A stretch of 64,000 nt of DNA from positions 682,001 through 746,000 of the forward strand of contig CAWBNY010000002.1 of assembly GCA_963790325.1 (NCBI GenBank). The letters are read 5' to 3'. This document shows positions 8,835-16,744 of this stretch, piece by piece; the stretch's first letter is position 1, and the number at the start of each line of letters is the position of its first letter. Made by a program: the position numbers and the translations under genes. The notes beneath the pieces were generated by a model. It ran no database searches. It had not been told where the DNA came from and saw nothing but the letters and a program-made list of their open reading frames with translations. This DNA is from JAXDMK01 sp963790325. GTDB lineage: Bacteria > Actinomycetota > Acidimicrobiia > Acidimicrobiales > AC-14.

Positions 8835-10345
8835 CGGGCGGCCTCCGCCGCCTGGCGGGCGTGATAGCTCGACCGGGTTAGGGGCGACGCCTCCACGTGG
8901 GCGAAGCCGAGGGCGGCGCCGGCCTCCCGGATGCGGTCGAAGTCGGCCGGCGTCCACCACCGGTCGACCGGCAGGTGGTCGGCCGTCGGGCGCAGGTACT
9001 GGCCCACGGTGAGGATGTCGACCCCGACGCTGCGCAGGTCGGTCATCGCCGCCACCACCTCGTCGTGCGCCTCCCCCATGCCCACGATGAGGCCCGATTT
9101 GGTGGTGAGCCCGGCCCCCCGGGCCCGGGCCAGCACGGCCAGGCTGCGGGCGTAGCCGGCCGACGGACGCACCACCCGCTGCAGGCGGGCGACCGTCTCC
9201 AGGTTGTGGTTGAGCACGTCGGGGCGGGTGTCGAAGATGGCGGCCAGGGAGTCGGGGTCGCCCTTGCAGTCGGGGACGAGGACCTCGACCAGGGTGTCGG
9301 GGTTGCGCCGGCGGATGGCGCGCACCGTCTCGCCGATGGCGGCCGCGCCCCCGTCGGCCAGGTCGTCGCGGGCCACCGCGGTCACGACCGCGTGGGCCAG
9401 TCCCATGTGGGCCACCGCCTCCGCCACCCGCTCGGGTTCGGCCGGGTCGGGCGGTCCCGACGGGCGGGACGTGTCCACCAGGCAGAACCGGCAGGCCCGG
9501 GTGCACTGGTCGCCGTTGACCATGAACGTGGCCGTCCCGTCGGCCCAGCACTCGAAGATGTTGGGACAGCCGGCCTCCTCGCACACCGTCACCAGATCGA
9601 GGTTGCGCATCGTGCGCTTCACGGCGCGGAACCCGGGCCCGAGGTCGGCCTGCACCCGAAGCCATGCCGGTTTGCGCTCGTCGACCGGGAGCCCGCCCGC
9701 GGGCCGGTCGCCGTCGACCGACGTGAGCTCGAACCGGCCTCCGTCCCACGCCTCGGCGGCGCGGGCCACGATGCGGGCGACGACCTCGGCCATGGTCACG
9801 TGGACGCCCTCGGCCGCCAGTGAGGTCACCTGGCACCCGTCGATGCCGCAGGGGACGATGCGGTCGAACCAGGCCAGGTCGGGGTCGACGTTGAGGGCGA
9901 AGCCGTGCATGGTGCGCCCCCGGCTGCGGCGGACGCCGACGGCGCACAGCTTCCGCTTCCCGTCGACCCAGACGCCCGGGAAGCCGGGCAGGCGGTCGAC
10001 GGGCAGACCGAAGTCGGCGCACACGTCGATCACCACCTGCTCGACGCTGCGGACGTAGGCCGGCGTCGCCCCCGGCGAGTTGGGCCAGGTGAGGATGGGG
10101 TAGCCGACGAGCTGGCCTGGGCCGTGGTAGGTGACGTCGCCGCCCCGGTCGGTGCGGACGAGGGGCGCGCCCAGGTGGTCGGCGTCGGCGAGCACGTGGT
10201 CGAGCGTCCCCCGCAGTCCGAGGGTGAAGACGTGGGGGTGCTCGAGGAGCAGCAGGTAGGGATCGGTGGCCCGTTCGAACAGGGCCCGCTGGAGGGCGTG
10301 GGCGTCGGCGAACTGCGTCCGCCCCAACCACCGGGCCCGGAGCAC
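8831..10345 (-). CDS. Fused octanoyltransferase-lipoyl synthase (LipB-LipA)
   Basis: One 504-residue frame holds both steps of lipoate assembly. Residues about 1-215 are LipB, which moves octanoate from ACP to target proteins: DRGGDVTYHGPGQLVGYP, the catalytic Lys in DGKRKL (about 130) and Cys in PCGIDGCQVTSL (about 170). Residues about 220-504 are LipA, a radical-SAM enzyme that inserts sulfur: auxiliary cluster CEEAGCPNIFEC (CX4CX5C, about 252), radical-SAM cluster CTRACRFC (CX3CX2C, about 280) and the terminal RSSYHA. Between the domains there is no stop and no ATG, GTG or TTG before the conserved KPAWLRV start of LipA, so a separate LipA is unlikely. LipB and LipA are usually separate proteins. 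It lies just downstream of the lipoylated E2 gene. Confidence 0.94.
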   Translation of the reverse strand: MLRARWLGRTQFADAHALQRALFERATDPYLLLLEHPHVFTLGLRGTLDHVLADADHLGAPLVRTDRGGDVTYHGPGQLVGYPILTWPNSPGATPAYVRSVEQVVIDVCADFGLPVDRLPGFPGVWVDGKRKLCAVGVRRSRGRTMHGFALNVDPDLAWFDRIVPCGIDGCQVTSLAAEGVHVTMAEVVARIVARAAEAWDGGRFELTSVDGDRPAGGLPVDERKPAWLRVQADLGPGFRAVKRTMRNLDLVTVCEEAGCPNIFECWADGTATFMVNGDQCTRACRFCLVDTSRPSGPPDPAEPERVAEAVAHMGLAHAVVTAVARDDLADGGAAAIGETVRAIRRRNPDTLVEVLVPDCKGDPDSLAAIFDTRPDVLNHNLETVARLQRVVRPSAGYARSLAVLARARGAGLTTKSGLIVGMGEAHDEVVAAMTDLRSVGVDILTVGQYLRPTADHLPVDRWWTPADFDRIREAGAALGFAHVEASPLTRSSYHARQAAEAAR

Positions 10346-10358
10346 GGGCGCTACTCCG

Positions 10359-10406
10359 AACCGGTGACGAAAGTGGGGGTCCCGACCCCGGAACTCGTCA
10401 CCGGTT
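10359..10406. repeat. 48-bp palindromic repeat, copy B
   Basis: Perfect 12-base inverted arms AACCGGTGACGA and TCGTCACCGGTT enclose an inner GGGGTCCCGACCCC palindrome, so a long hairpin can form on either strand. It lies 13 bases upstream of the lipB-lipA start, in the gap after the E2 gene. It matches copies A and C in length and ends. Confidence 0.85.
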
Positions 10407-10420
10407 GGTCGGACGCCGCC

Positions 10421-10468
10421 AACTGGTGACGAAGATCGGGGTGCTGACCCCCGGATCTGTCACTGGTT
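10421..10468. repeat. 48-bp palindromic repeat, copy C
   Basis: Begins AACTGGTGAC and ends GTCACTGGTT. The arms pair nearly throughout (inner GATCGGGGT and ACCCCCGGATC). It lies 14 bases from copy B in tandem, and 10 bases from the E2 stop codon, where it could also end or stabilise the upstream transcript. Confidence 0.85.
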
Positions 10469-10478
10469 CGGGAGGCGG

Positions 10479-11837
10479 TCACAGCTCCTGCGACCAGTCG
10501 CGGGTCTCGAGGATGTCGCGCACCCGGGCGATGAAGGCCGAGGCGTAGGCGCCGTCGAAGGCCCGGTGGTCGAAGCTGAGGGCGAGGTTGCCCACCGGGT
10601 GGATGGCGATGGCGTCGGTGCCGTCGGGGAGCGTCACCACCACCGGCTTCTTGCGCACCCCGTCGGTGGAGACGATGGCCACGTTGGGCTGGTTGATCAC
10701 CGGGAAGGTGAGGAGGGTGCCGTAACCGCCGGGGTTGGTGAGGGTGAACGTGGCGCCCGAGATCTCGTCGGCGTTGAGCTTCTTGGACCGGGCCCGGGAG
10801 GCCAGATCGGTCAGCTCCCGGGCGAGGGAGCGCATGCGCTTGGCGTCGGCGTCGTGGATGACCGGGACGATGAGACCCTCGAAGCTGAGGTCGACGGCGA
10901 AGCCGAGGTTGACGAACCGGTGGACGACGAGGGAGTCGCCGTCGACCGAGGCGTTGACGTGGGGGAAGTCGCGGATGGCGTCGATCACCGCCCGGGACAC
11001 GAACGGGAGGTAGGTGAGGGAGAAGCCCTCGTCGTCCTTCCACCGGCCCTTGGCCGCGTTGCGGACTCGGTCGACGTTGTCGAAGTCGACCTCGATGACG
11101 GTGAGGACGTGGGCCGACGTCTCGAGCGAGCGGACCATGTGCTCGGCCGTCCGCCGGCGGATGTTGGAGAAGGGGATGACCTGGTCGTCGGCGCCGCCGG
11201 CGGTGGAGATGGTGGCGGCCGGCCGGGCCGAGGGAGCGGCGGTGGATGCCGGCGCCGCGGCCGGCCGGGGGCCGGAGGCACCCTTGTCGAGGTGGGCGAG
11301 GACGTCGTCGCGCGTGATCCGGTTCTGGTAGCCGGTGCCCGCGATCTGGTCGGGATCGAGGTCGTGCTCGGCGATGAGCCGCCGCACGACGGGGGACAGG
11401 ACCCGTCGGGGCCCGTCCGAGCGGGCCGGGGCGGCGGTGGGGGCGGGCGCGGGCTGGGGCCGGGGCCGGGGGGCGGAAGCGACCTCGGCCACCGGCTCGG
11501 GGGCGGGGGGCTCGGGGTCGGGTTCCGGCTCCGGCTCCGGCGCAGGGGCCGGCGCCTCGGCCGCCGCCGCTCCCTGCCCGTTCGAATCCCCCGCGCCGCC
11601 GGGAGCGTCGGAGATCACCGCCAACTTGGCCCCGACGTCGACCGTCTCCCCCTCCTTGACCAGGATCTCGGTCAGGTACCCGGACGTGGACGCCGGCACC
11701 TCCGAGTCGACCTTGTCGGTGGAGACCTCGAACAGGGACTCGTCCTCCTCGACCTGGTCGCCGACCTGCTTGAACCACCGGGTGATCGTCCCCTCGGTGA
11801 CGGTCTCGCCCAGTTGCGGCATGGTCACGTCGGCCAT
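10479..11837 (-). CDS. Dihydrolipoamide acyltransferase (E2) of a 2-oxoacid dehydrogenase complex
   Basis: A 452-residue E2. Residues 1-76 are one lipoyl domain with the modified Lys in STDKVDSEVPA (about 42). An Ala/Pro/Glu-rich hinge runs to about 140. The E1/E3-binding domain (RRVLSPVVRRLIAEHDLD, about 145-185) and the catalytic domain (about 220-452, DHRAFDG with the active-site His) follow. It carries acyl groups between E1 and CoA. With lpd directly upstream (TGATG overlap) and homodimeric aceE at 29.5 kb, it most likely serves pyruvate dehydrogenase, though in actinobacteria such an E2 may be shared with the 2-oxoglutarate complex. The lipoylating enzyme is encoded next door. Confidence 0.93.
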   Translation of the reverse strand: MADVTMPQLGETVTEGTITRWFKQVGDQVEEDESLFEVSTDKVDSEVPASTSGYLTEILVKEGETVDVGAKLAVISDAPGGAGDSNGQGAAAAEAPAPAPEPEPEPDPEPPAPEPVAEVASAPRPRPQPAPAPTAAPARSDGPRRVLSPVVRRLIAEHDLDPDQIAGTGYQNRITRDDVLAHLDKGASGPRPAAAPASTAAPSARPAATISTAGGADDQVIPFSNIRRRTAEHMVRSLETSAHVLTVIEVDFDNVDRVRNAAKGRWKDDEGFSLTYLPFVSRAVIDAIRDFPHVNASVDGDSLVVHRFVNLGFAVDLSFEGLIVPVIHDADAKRMRSLARELTDLASRARSKKLNADEISGATFTLTNPGGYGTLLTFPVINQPNVAIVSTDGVRKKPVVVTLPDGTDAIAIHPVGNLALSFDHRAFDGAYASAFIARVRDILETRDWSQEL

Positions 11838-13234
11838 CAGCCGTGCAACCCCCTTCCGGTGAGCGTCAGGACGGCCTCGCCGAACGTCTCCGACAGCGTT
11901 GGGTGCGGGTGGACGAAGGGGGCCATGTCGTGGGGCGTGGCCTCCCAGTTGACGGCCAGCCAACCCTCGGCCAGCTGTTCGGTCACCCACGGTCCGGCCA
12001 TGTGGACGCCGAGCAGCTTGCCCGCCCGCCCGTCGGGCGCCTTCTCCGCGATCACCTTCACCAGTCCCTCCGTCTCCCCGATGATCATGGCCCGGCTGCT
12101 CGACGCGAACCGGTGCTTCGAGACGACGACCTCGCGCCCCGAGTCCCGGGCGGCCTGCTCGGACAGGCCGGCGAAGGCCACCTCGGGGTGGGAGTAGATG
12201 GCCCACGGGACGTTGCCGTAGTCGACGGGCAGCGGGTCCTCCCCGAGGATGTGCTGGACGGCGACGATGGCCTCGGCGAAGCCGACGTGGGCCAGCTGGG
12301 GGGTGGCGACCAGGTCGCCCACCGCGTAGACGCCGTCCTCACCGGTGCGCATCAGCTCGTCGACCGTCACGAAGCCCCTGGTGTCGACCTGGACGGCCGT
12401 GCCGTCGAGGAGGAGGCCGTCGCTCAGGGGCCGGCGGCCGACGGACAGGACCACCGCGTCGACCGTCACCTCGCCGCCCTCGCCGAAGCTCACGGTGGTC
12501 TGTCCCTCGCCCGGCCGGTGGCCGTGGACGGGGACTCCCGTGTGGATGTCGATCCCCCGCCGCCTGAACGAGCGGGAGACCACCTCGGCCACGTCGGCGT
12601 CGCAGCCGGCGAGGAGCCGGGGAAGGGCCTCGAGGATGGTGACCTGGGTGCCGAGGTCGCTCATCATGGAGGCGAACTCGCAGCCGATGGCCCCACCGCC
12701 GACGACCGCGGCCGACCCGGGCAGCCGGTCCAGGGCGAGGACCTCGTCGGAGGTGAGGACGAAGCGTCCGTCGACGTCGAAGCCGGGCAGGGTGCGGGGG
12801 ACGGAGCCGGCGGCCAGGACCACGTGGCGGCCGGCGAGCTCGGTGTCGGCCTCGCCGCCGGTGACGTGCACGGCGCGGTCGGGCCCCAAGGCGCCGGTGC
12901 CGATGACGGTGGTGATCCTGCGGCCCTTCATCAGCGCCTGGAGTCCCTTCCAGAGCTGGTCGACGACCTTCTGCTTGCGGGCCTGGCTCACGGCGAAGTC
13001 GACCGTCGGCTGCTCGGCCTGGATGCCGAACTCCTTGGCCCCGGCCACCGTCCGGAACACGCTGGCCGTCTCCAGGAACTGCTTGGCCGGGATGCAGCCC
13101 CGGTGGAGGCAGGTGCCGCCCACCCGGTCCTTCTCCACGACCGCCACCGACAGCCCGGCGGCGGCGCCGTAGAGAGCGGCCGCGTACCCGCCGGGGCCGC
13201 CACCGATCACGACGAGGTCGTACTGGTCGGGCAT
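11837..13234 (-). CDS. lpd: Dihydrolipoyl dehydrogenase (E3)
   Basis: A 465-residue flavoprotein that reoxidises the dihydrolipoyl group of E2 with NAD+. The N-terminal Rossmann motif is VIGGGPGGYAAA, the redox-active disulfide is in GGTCLHRGCIPAKQF (about 40-52), the NAD-binding motif is VVGGGAIGCEFA, and the dimer-interface active site is HPHPTLSE near the C-terminus (His plus Glu dyad). Length and motifs are normal. Its TGA overlaps the ATG of the E2 gene (TGATG), which indicates translational coupling. ATG start at 13234. Confidence 0.96.
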   Translation of the reverse strand: MPDQYDLVVIGGGPGGYAAALYGAAAGLSVAVVEKDRVGGTCLHRGCIPAKQFLETASVFRTVAGAKEFGIQAEQPTVDFAVSQARKQKVVDQLWKGLQALMKGRRITTVIGTGALGPDRAVHVTGGEADTELAGRHVVLAAGSVPRTLPGFDVDGRFVLTSDEVLALDRLPGSAAVVGGGAIGCEFASMMSDLGTQVTILEALPRLLAGCDADVAEVVSRSFRRRGIDIHTGVPVHGHRPGEGQTTVSFGEGGEVTVDAVVLSVGRRPLSDGLLLDGTAVQVDTRGFVTVDELMRTGEDGVYAVGDLVATPQLAHVGFAEAIVAVQHILGEDPLPVDYGNVPWAIYSHPEVAFAGLSEQAARDSGREVVVSKHRFASSSRAMIIGETEGLVKVIAEKAPDGRAGKLLGVHMAGPWVTEQLAEGWLAVNWEATPHDMAPFVHPHPTLSETFGEAVLTLTGRGLHG

Positions 13235-13244
13235 CGGTACCAGC

Positions 13245-13334
13245 CTAGGTGGCCATCGTGATCTGGATGGCGAAGGCGATGAGGATGGCCAGGCCGGCGA
13301 TGAGGGCGAGGACGATCAGCTTTCGCGTGCTCAT
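13245..13334 (-). CDS. Very small single-helix membrane peptide
   Basis: A 29-residue reading frame with a short basic N-terminus (MSTRKL) and an almost wholly hydrophobic helix (LIVLALIAGLAILIAFAI), ending TAG 10 bases before lpd. Codon use is consistent with coding (ATG AGC ACG CGA AAG CTG). It shares the direction of lpd and E2. The ribosome-binding site is weak (GGGGGCGG about 13 bases upstream). I do not know a named family. It may be a real micro-membrane protein of this operon. Confidence 0.5.
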   Translation of the reverse strand: MSTRKLIVLALIAGLAILIAFAIQITMAT

Positions 13335-13407
13335 CGGGGGGCCGCCCCCGGCGTCCGCGGCGCGGTGCGGGGCGCGCCGTGGATCGGGTCGCTCACCTTC
13401 GGTTGGC

Positions 13408-13767
13408 TCACAGCGACCCTCCCGGTCCCCGGGGGAAGCGGGGCAGGGGTTTGCGGCCGGGGAAGCCCTCCTCGGGCAAGTGCCACCAGGCGAGGTCGTC
13501 GTCGTCCATGCGCCAGCAGAGGTAGTAGACGACGCCGTCCTCGCCCATGGCGGGGAAGTCGCTCAGGCCGGTGGTGGTGTCCCGCAGGATGATGTCGGTC
13601 GCCGCCAGCTCCTCGACGGCGGCCTTGGCGTCGGCCGCGGGCGAGGTGCTGCCGTTGCGGGACCCGACCCGGCCCGCCTCGACCTGGTTGGACTGGCGGA
13701 TGGTCTCCACCAGCTGCCGCAGGCGGGGCAGGTACGCACGCGCCTCCTCCACGGTCCAGTAGCGCAC
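13408..13767 (-). CDS. DUF2203 family protein
   Basis: A 119-residue soluble protein with the DUF2203 pattern: RYWTVEEARAYLPRLRQLV at the start, DIILRDTTTGLSDFPA in the middle, and VYYLCWRMDDDDLAWWHLPE near the end. The function of the family is unknown. I chose the GTG at 13767 because it begins exactly at the domain; the longer frame to 13827 would run antisense through the TPP riboswitch on the other strand. It is the first gene of the minus-strand run through lpd and lipBA. Confidence 0.8.
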   Translation of the reverse strand: MRYWTVEEARAYLPRLRQLVETIRQSNQVEAGRVGSRNGSTSPAADAKAAVEELAATDIILRDTTTGLSDFPAMGEDGVVYYLCWRMDDDDLAWWHLPEEGFPGRKPLPRFPRGPGGSL

Positions 13768-13787
13768 GGTTGTACGGTAGAAGACGA

Positions 13788-13877
13788 ACGCAGGGGAGCT
13801 CGGAGCGTCGGGCTGAGAGGCGGGCACGACCGGCCCGCGACCCTCTCGACCAGCCCGGTAATGCGGGCGAAAGGCAG
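13788..13877 (+). promoter_or_regulatory. TPP riboswitch (THI element)
   Basis: The conserved THI-box pieces are in order: an opening AGGGGAGC, then GGGCTGAGAGG (13810-13820), a GC-rich variable stem, ACCCTCTCGACC, and CCGGTAATGCGGGCGAA (13855-13871). The element ends in GAAAGG, which also serves as the Shine-Dalgarno sequence for thiG ten bases later. I therefore infer that bound thiamine pyrophosphate hides the ribosome-binding site of thiG. Confidence 0.93.
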
Positions 13878-13883
13878 CGTGGA

Positions 13884-14657
13884 GTGTCGGATTCGCTGGT
13901 CATCGCGGGGCGGGAGTTCGGGTCGCGCCTGTTTCTCGGGACGGGGAAGTTTCCGTCGAACGCGTCGTTGCGGGCGGCCATCGACGCGTCGGGGACGGAG
14001 ATGGTGACGGTGGCGTTGCGGCGGGTCGACGTGGGGGCGATCGACGGGGACATCCTCGACGCCATCGACTTCGACCGGGTCCTGCTGCTGACCAACACGT
14101 CGGGCGCCGACGATGCCGACGAGGCGGTGCGCCTGGCCCGGCTGGCCCGGGCTGCGGGGTTGCCGACCTGGATCAAGTTGGAGATCACGCCGGAGCCTCG
14201 GTACCTGCTGCCGGATCCGGTGGAGACGCTGCGGGCCGCCGAGGTGCTGTGCCGGGACGGGTTCACGGTGCTGCCCTACGTGAACGCCGACCCGGTCCTG
14301 TGCAAGCGGCTGGAGGAGGTGGGGTGCGCCACGGTGATGCCCCTGGGGTCGTGGATCGGGTCCAACCAGGGTCTGCGGACGCGAGGGGCGCTGGAGATCA
14401 TCGTCGAGCAGTCCCTGGTGCCGGTGGTGGTCGACGCCGGCATCGGAGCGCCATCGCAGGCGGCGGAGGCGCTCGAGCTGGGGGCGGACGCGGTGCTGGT
14501 CAACACCGCCATCGGGACGGCCGGTTCGCCTGCGGCCATGGCCGCCGCGTTCCGGCTGGCGGTGGAGGCGGGGCGTCGGGGGTACCTGGCCGGGCTGCCG
14601 GCGGTGGGCGGGGTGGCGACGGCGTCGTCGCCGCTGACGGGGTTCCTGTCGCCGTGA
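13884..14657 (+). CDS. thiG: Thiazole synthase
   Basis: A 257-residue TIM-barrel enzyme that joins deoxyxylulose 5-phosphate, dehydroglycine and ThiS thiocarboxylate to form the thiazole of thiamine. The Schiff-base Lys is in WIKLEI (about 96), and the phosphate-binding part ends VVVDAGIGAPSQA with GADAVLVNTAI. The GTG at 13884 follows GAAAGG in the TPP riboswitch; the longer frame upstream is the riboswitch itself. The stop overlaps thiH (GTGA). Confidence 0.95.
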   Translation: MSDSLVIAGREFGSRLFLGTGKFPSNASLRAAIDASGTEMVTVALRRVDVGAIDGDILDAIDFDRVLLLTNTSGADDADEAVRLARLARAAGLPTWIKLEITPEPRYLLPDPVETLRAAEVLCRDGFTVLPYVNADPVLCKRLEEVGCATVMPLGSWIGSNQGLRTRGALEIIVEQSLVPVVVDAGIGAPSQAAEALELGADAVLVNTAIGTAGSPAAMAAAFRLAVEAGRRGYLAGLPAVGGVATASSPLTGFLSP

Positions 14658-15829
14658 CCGCGGTCGAGATCGAATCCCGGCCCACCGGCGCTCCCCGAGG
14701 CACCGCCGCCGCCGACCTGCTGGCGGCCGACCTCGCCGGCCTCGCAGCCAGGTCGCAGGCGGCCGGCCCGGCGGACGTCGAGCGCGCCTTGCGGGCGGGC
14801 CGTCGGTCGCTCACGGACCTGGCCGTGCTCCTGTCGCCGGCGGCGGGCGAGCGGCTGGAGGAACTGGCCGGGGCCGCGTCGCAGGCCACGGTGCAGAGGT
14901 TCGGCCGGGTGGTGCGGCTGTTCGCGCCGCTCTACCTGTCCAACGAGTGCGTGTCGGTGTGCACGTACTGCGGGTTCTCGGCCGGCAACGACATCGCCCG
15001 CCGGACGCTCGGGGTGGACGAGGTCGTCGCCGAGGGTCGGGAGCTGGTGGCCCGGGGCTTCCGCCACCTGCTGCTGGTGGCCGGCGAGCACGCCCGGATC
15101 GTGTCGAAGGACTATCTGGTGGCGTGCGTGGAGGCGCTGGCGCCGGTGGTGCCGTCGCTGTCGGTCGAGGTCCAGGTGTGGGACGTGGCCACCTACCGCC
15201 GGCTGGTGGCGGCCGGGTGCGAGGGCCTGGTGGTGTACCAGGAGGCGTACGACCGGTCGGTGTACGAGGCGTGCCACCTGAAGGGCAAGAAGCGCAACTA
15301 CGACTGGCGCCTGGGGGCGCCCGACCGGGGTGCGGAGGCGGGGATGCGGTCGCTGGGCGTGGGCTCGCTCCTGGGACTGGCGCCCGATTGGCGGCGGGAG
15401 GTGCTGGCGGTGGGGGCCCACGCGTCGGCGCTGCTGCGGCGGTGGTGGCGGTGCGAGGTGTCGGTGTCGTTGCCCCGGTTGCGCCCCGCGGCCGGTGACT
15501 TTGTCGCCGCGCAGCCGCTGTCGGACGCCGAGTTCGTCCAGGTCGTGTGCGCCTTGCGGCTGGTGCTCCCGACGGTGGGGATCTCGCTGTCGACCCGGGA
15601 GTCGCCCCGGCTGCGCGACGGCCTGGTGAGGTTGGGGGTCACGTCGATGTCCGCCGGCTCCCACACCGAACCCGGTGGCTATGCCTCGCCCAGCGAGGCC
15701 GAGCGCCAGTTCGAGATCGCCGACGACCGCTCGCCGTCGGAGGTGGCGGCGATGCTGCGGTCCGCGGGCTACGAGCCGGTCTGGAAGGACACCATCGGCC
15801 CCCGCCGGTTGTTCCGTGTCGCGCAGTGA
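14654..15829 (+). CDS. thiH: 2-iminoacetate synthase (radical SAM tyrosine lyase)
   Basis: A 391-residue radical-SAM protein with the cluster motif CVSVCTYC (CX3CX2C, about 99-106) followed by GF, and the ThiH-type segments KGKKRNYDWRL, STRESPRLRDGL and SAGSHTEPGGY. It splits tyrosine to p-cresol and dehydroglycine, the glycine-derived unit used by ThiG. The oxygen-using alternative ThiO is not seen in this window. It is translationally coupled to thiG and so falls under the same riboswitch. Confidence 0.94.
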   Translation: MTAVEIESRPTGAPRGTAAADLLAADLAGLAARSQAAGPADVERALRAGRRSLTDLAVLLSPAAGERLEELAGAASQATVQRFGRVVRLFAPLYLSNECVSVCTYCGFSAGNDIARRTLGVDEVVAEGRELVARGFRHLLLVAGEHARIVSKDYLVACVEALAPVVPSLSVEVQVWDVATYRRLVAAGCEGLVVYQEAYDRSVYEACHLKGKKRNYDWRLGAPDRGAEAGMRSLGVGSLLGLAPDWRREVLAVGAHASALLRRWWRCEVSVSLPRLRPAAGDFVAAQPLSDAEFVQVVCALRLVLPTVGISLSTRESPRLRDGLVRLGVTSMSAGSHTEPGGYASPSEAERQFEIADDRSPSEVAAMLRSAGYEPVWKDTIGPRRLFRVAQ

Positions 15830-15855
15830 TCGCCAGCCGACTTCTTCGCGACACG
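15815..15855. terminator. Possible bidirectional terminator hairpin
   Basis: CGTGTCGCG (15815-15823) pairs with CGCGACACG (15847-15855) between the convergent ends of thiH and the PKD-protein gene. The left arm overlaps the last codons of thiH. There is no T-tract, and the loop is long (23 bases), so the call is tentative. Confidence 0.35.
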
Positions 15856-15892
15856 AGACGGTTCCCGCCCCCGAAAGCCGCTGCCACACCGC

Positions 15893-16744
15893 CTACCGCA
15901 GCACCACCGCCTGAATCTGCTGCACCGGGAAGTCCTCGATCCGCCCGACGGTCCGAAGCTCGTCGAGCGTGCCGGACTCCTCCCCGAAGCTCCACGTGGC
16001 CGTCCACCTCTCGGTCACGACGACGTCGTAGGTGCCGACGTTCAAATATTCATGCCTGATGGTGCCGTCCGGCCACGGCCCACCCTCGGAGTAATGGGGT
16101 CCGGTGTGGGTTCCGTCCCCCCAGTCGACGTAGTACCTGCCGGTGGCCACAACGCTAAGCGGGCCGAACGGCGTCGAGGGCTCGGTGTACGTGTGCGTCG
16201 TGGTCCCCCGCGTTTCAAGGTAGGCGTACATTCCGGTTATAGCCCGGCCCGGAGCGATATATGGCTCGGGGGCCGGAAGCGACTGCTCGGTCCAGAACTG
16301 TCGTGCGAATGTTTCTGCAGTCTCGAACCCAGGTTCGGCTGTCGTCTCGTTCTCAGCGCCGACCGGACAGTCGACATAGGCGCGACGAATGTCACCAAAG
16401 TCTCGATCCGGCAGTGCTCCTACTACTCCGGGGTCGGCCCCTTCCGGCACCTCTCGGTAGCCCGTCGTGACACATGGTTCGCCATTTGGCCCGCCACCCG
16501 CTAGGACTCGCTCATAGGGGACCAATCTCTTGAGGACAGCCTCGGTGACGTCGGCAGCGAAGTCGATTGTCTCTTCAACCGATGCGCCGACCCGGCGTAC
16601 GACTGTCGTCTGCTCCTCGTCCTCGCAGACGTACTTTTTCGCCGTGGTCGAATAGCCGCATCTCGGCCTGCCAGAGGCTATCGCAAGGTCCGACCAAGGA
16701 AGGATCATTGTGAAGGCTGTGAGAAATATCAGGATTCGTCGCAC
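15893..16744 (-). CDS. Secreted protein with PKD-like domain
   Basis: A 283-residue protein with an N-terminal signal peptide (RRILIFLTAFTMILPWSDLAIASG) and a mature, Cys-containing exported part. Residues about 195-265 resemble a PKD domain (YYVDWGDGTHTGPHY, then HEYLNVGTYDVVV), an immunoglobulin-like fold that mediates contacts at the cell surface. Codon use is much less GC-biased than in the neighbours, as in the partner lipoprotein gene upstream, which it overlaps by 16 bases. The specific role is unknown. Confidence 0.8.
   Translation of the reverse strand: MRRILIFLTAFTMILPWSDLAIASGRPRCGYSTTAKKYVCEDEEQTTVVRRVGASVEETIDFAADVTEAVLKRLVPYERVLAGGGPNGEPCVTTGYREVPEGADPGVVGALPDRDFGDIRRAYVDCPVGAENETTAEPGFETAETFARQFWTEQSLPAPEPYIAPGRAITGMYAYLETRGTTTHTYTEPSTPFGPLSVVATGRYYVDWGDGTHTGPHYSEGGPWPDGTIRHEYLNVGTYDVVVTERWTATWSFGEESGTLDELRTVGRIEDFPVQQIQAVVLR

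Noticed and set aside
11573..11592. A GTTCGAATCCC stretch resembling a tRNA T-loop
   Set aside because: It lies in the coding sequence for the Ala/Pro-rich hinge of E2, and no acceptor or anticodon arm can be drawn around it.
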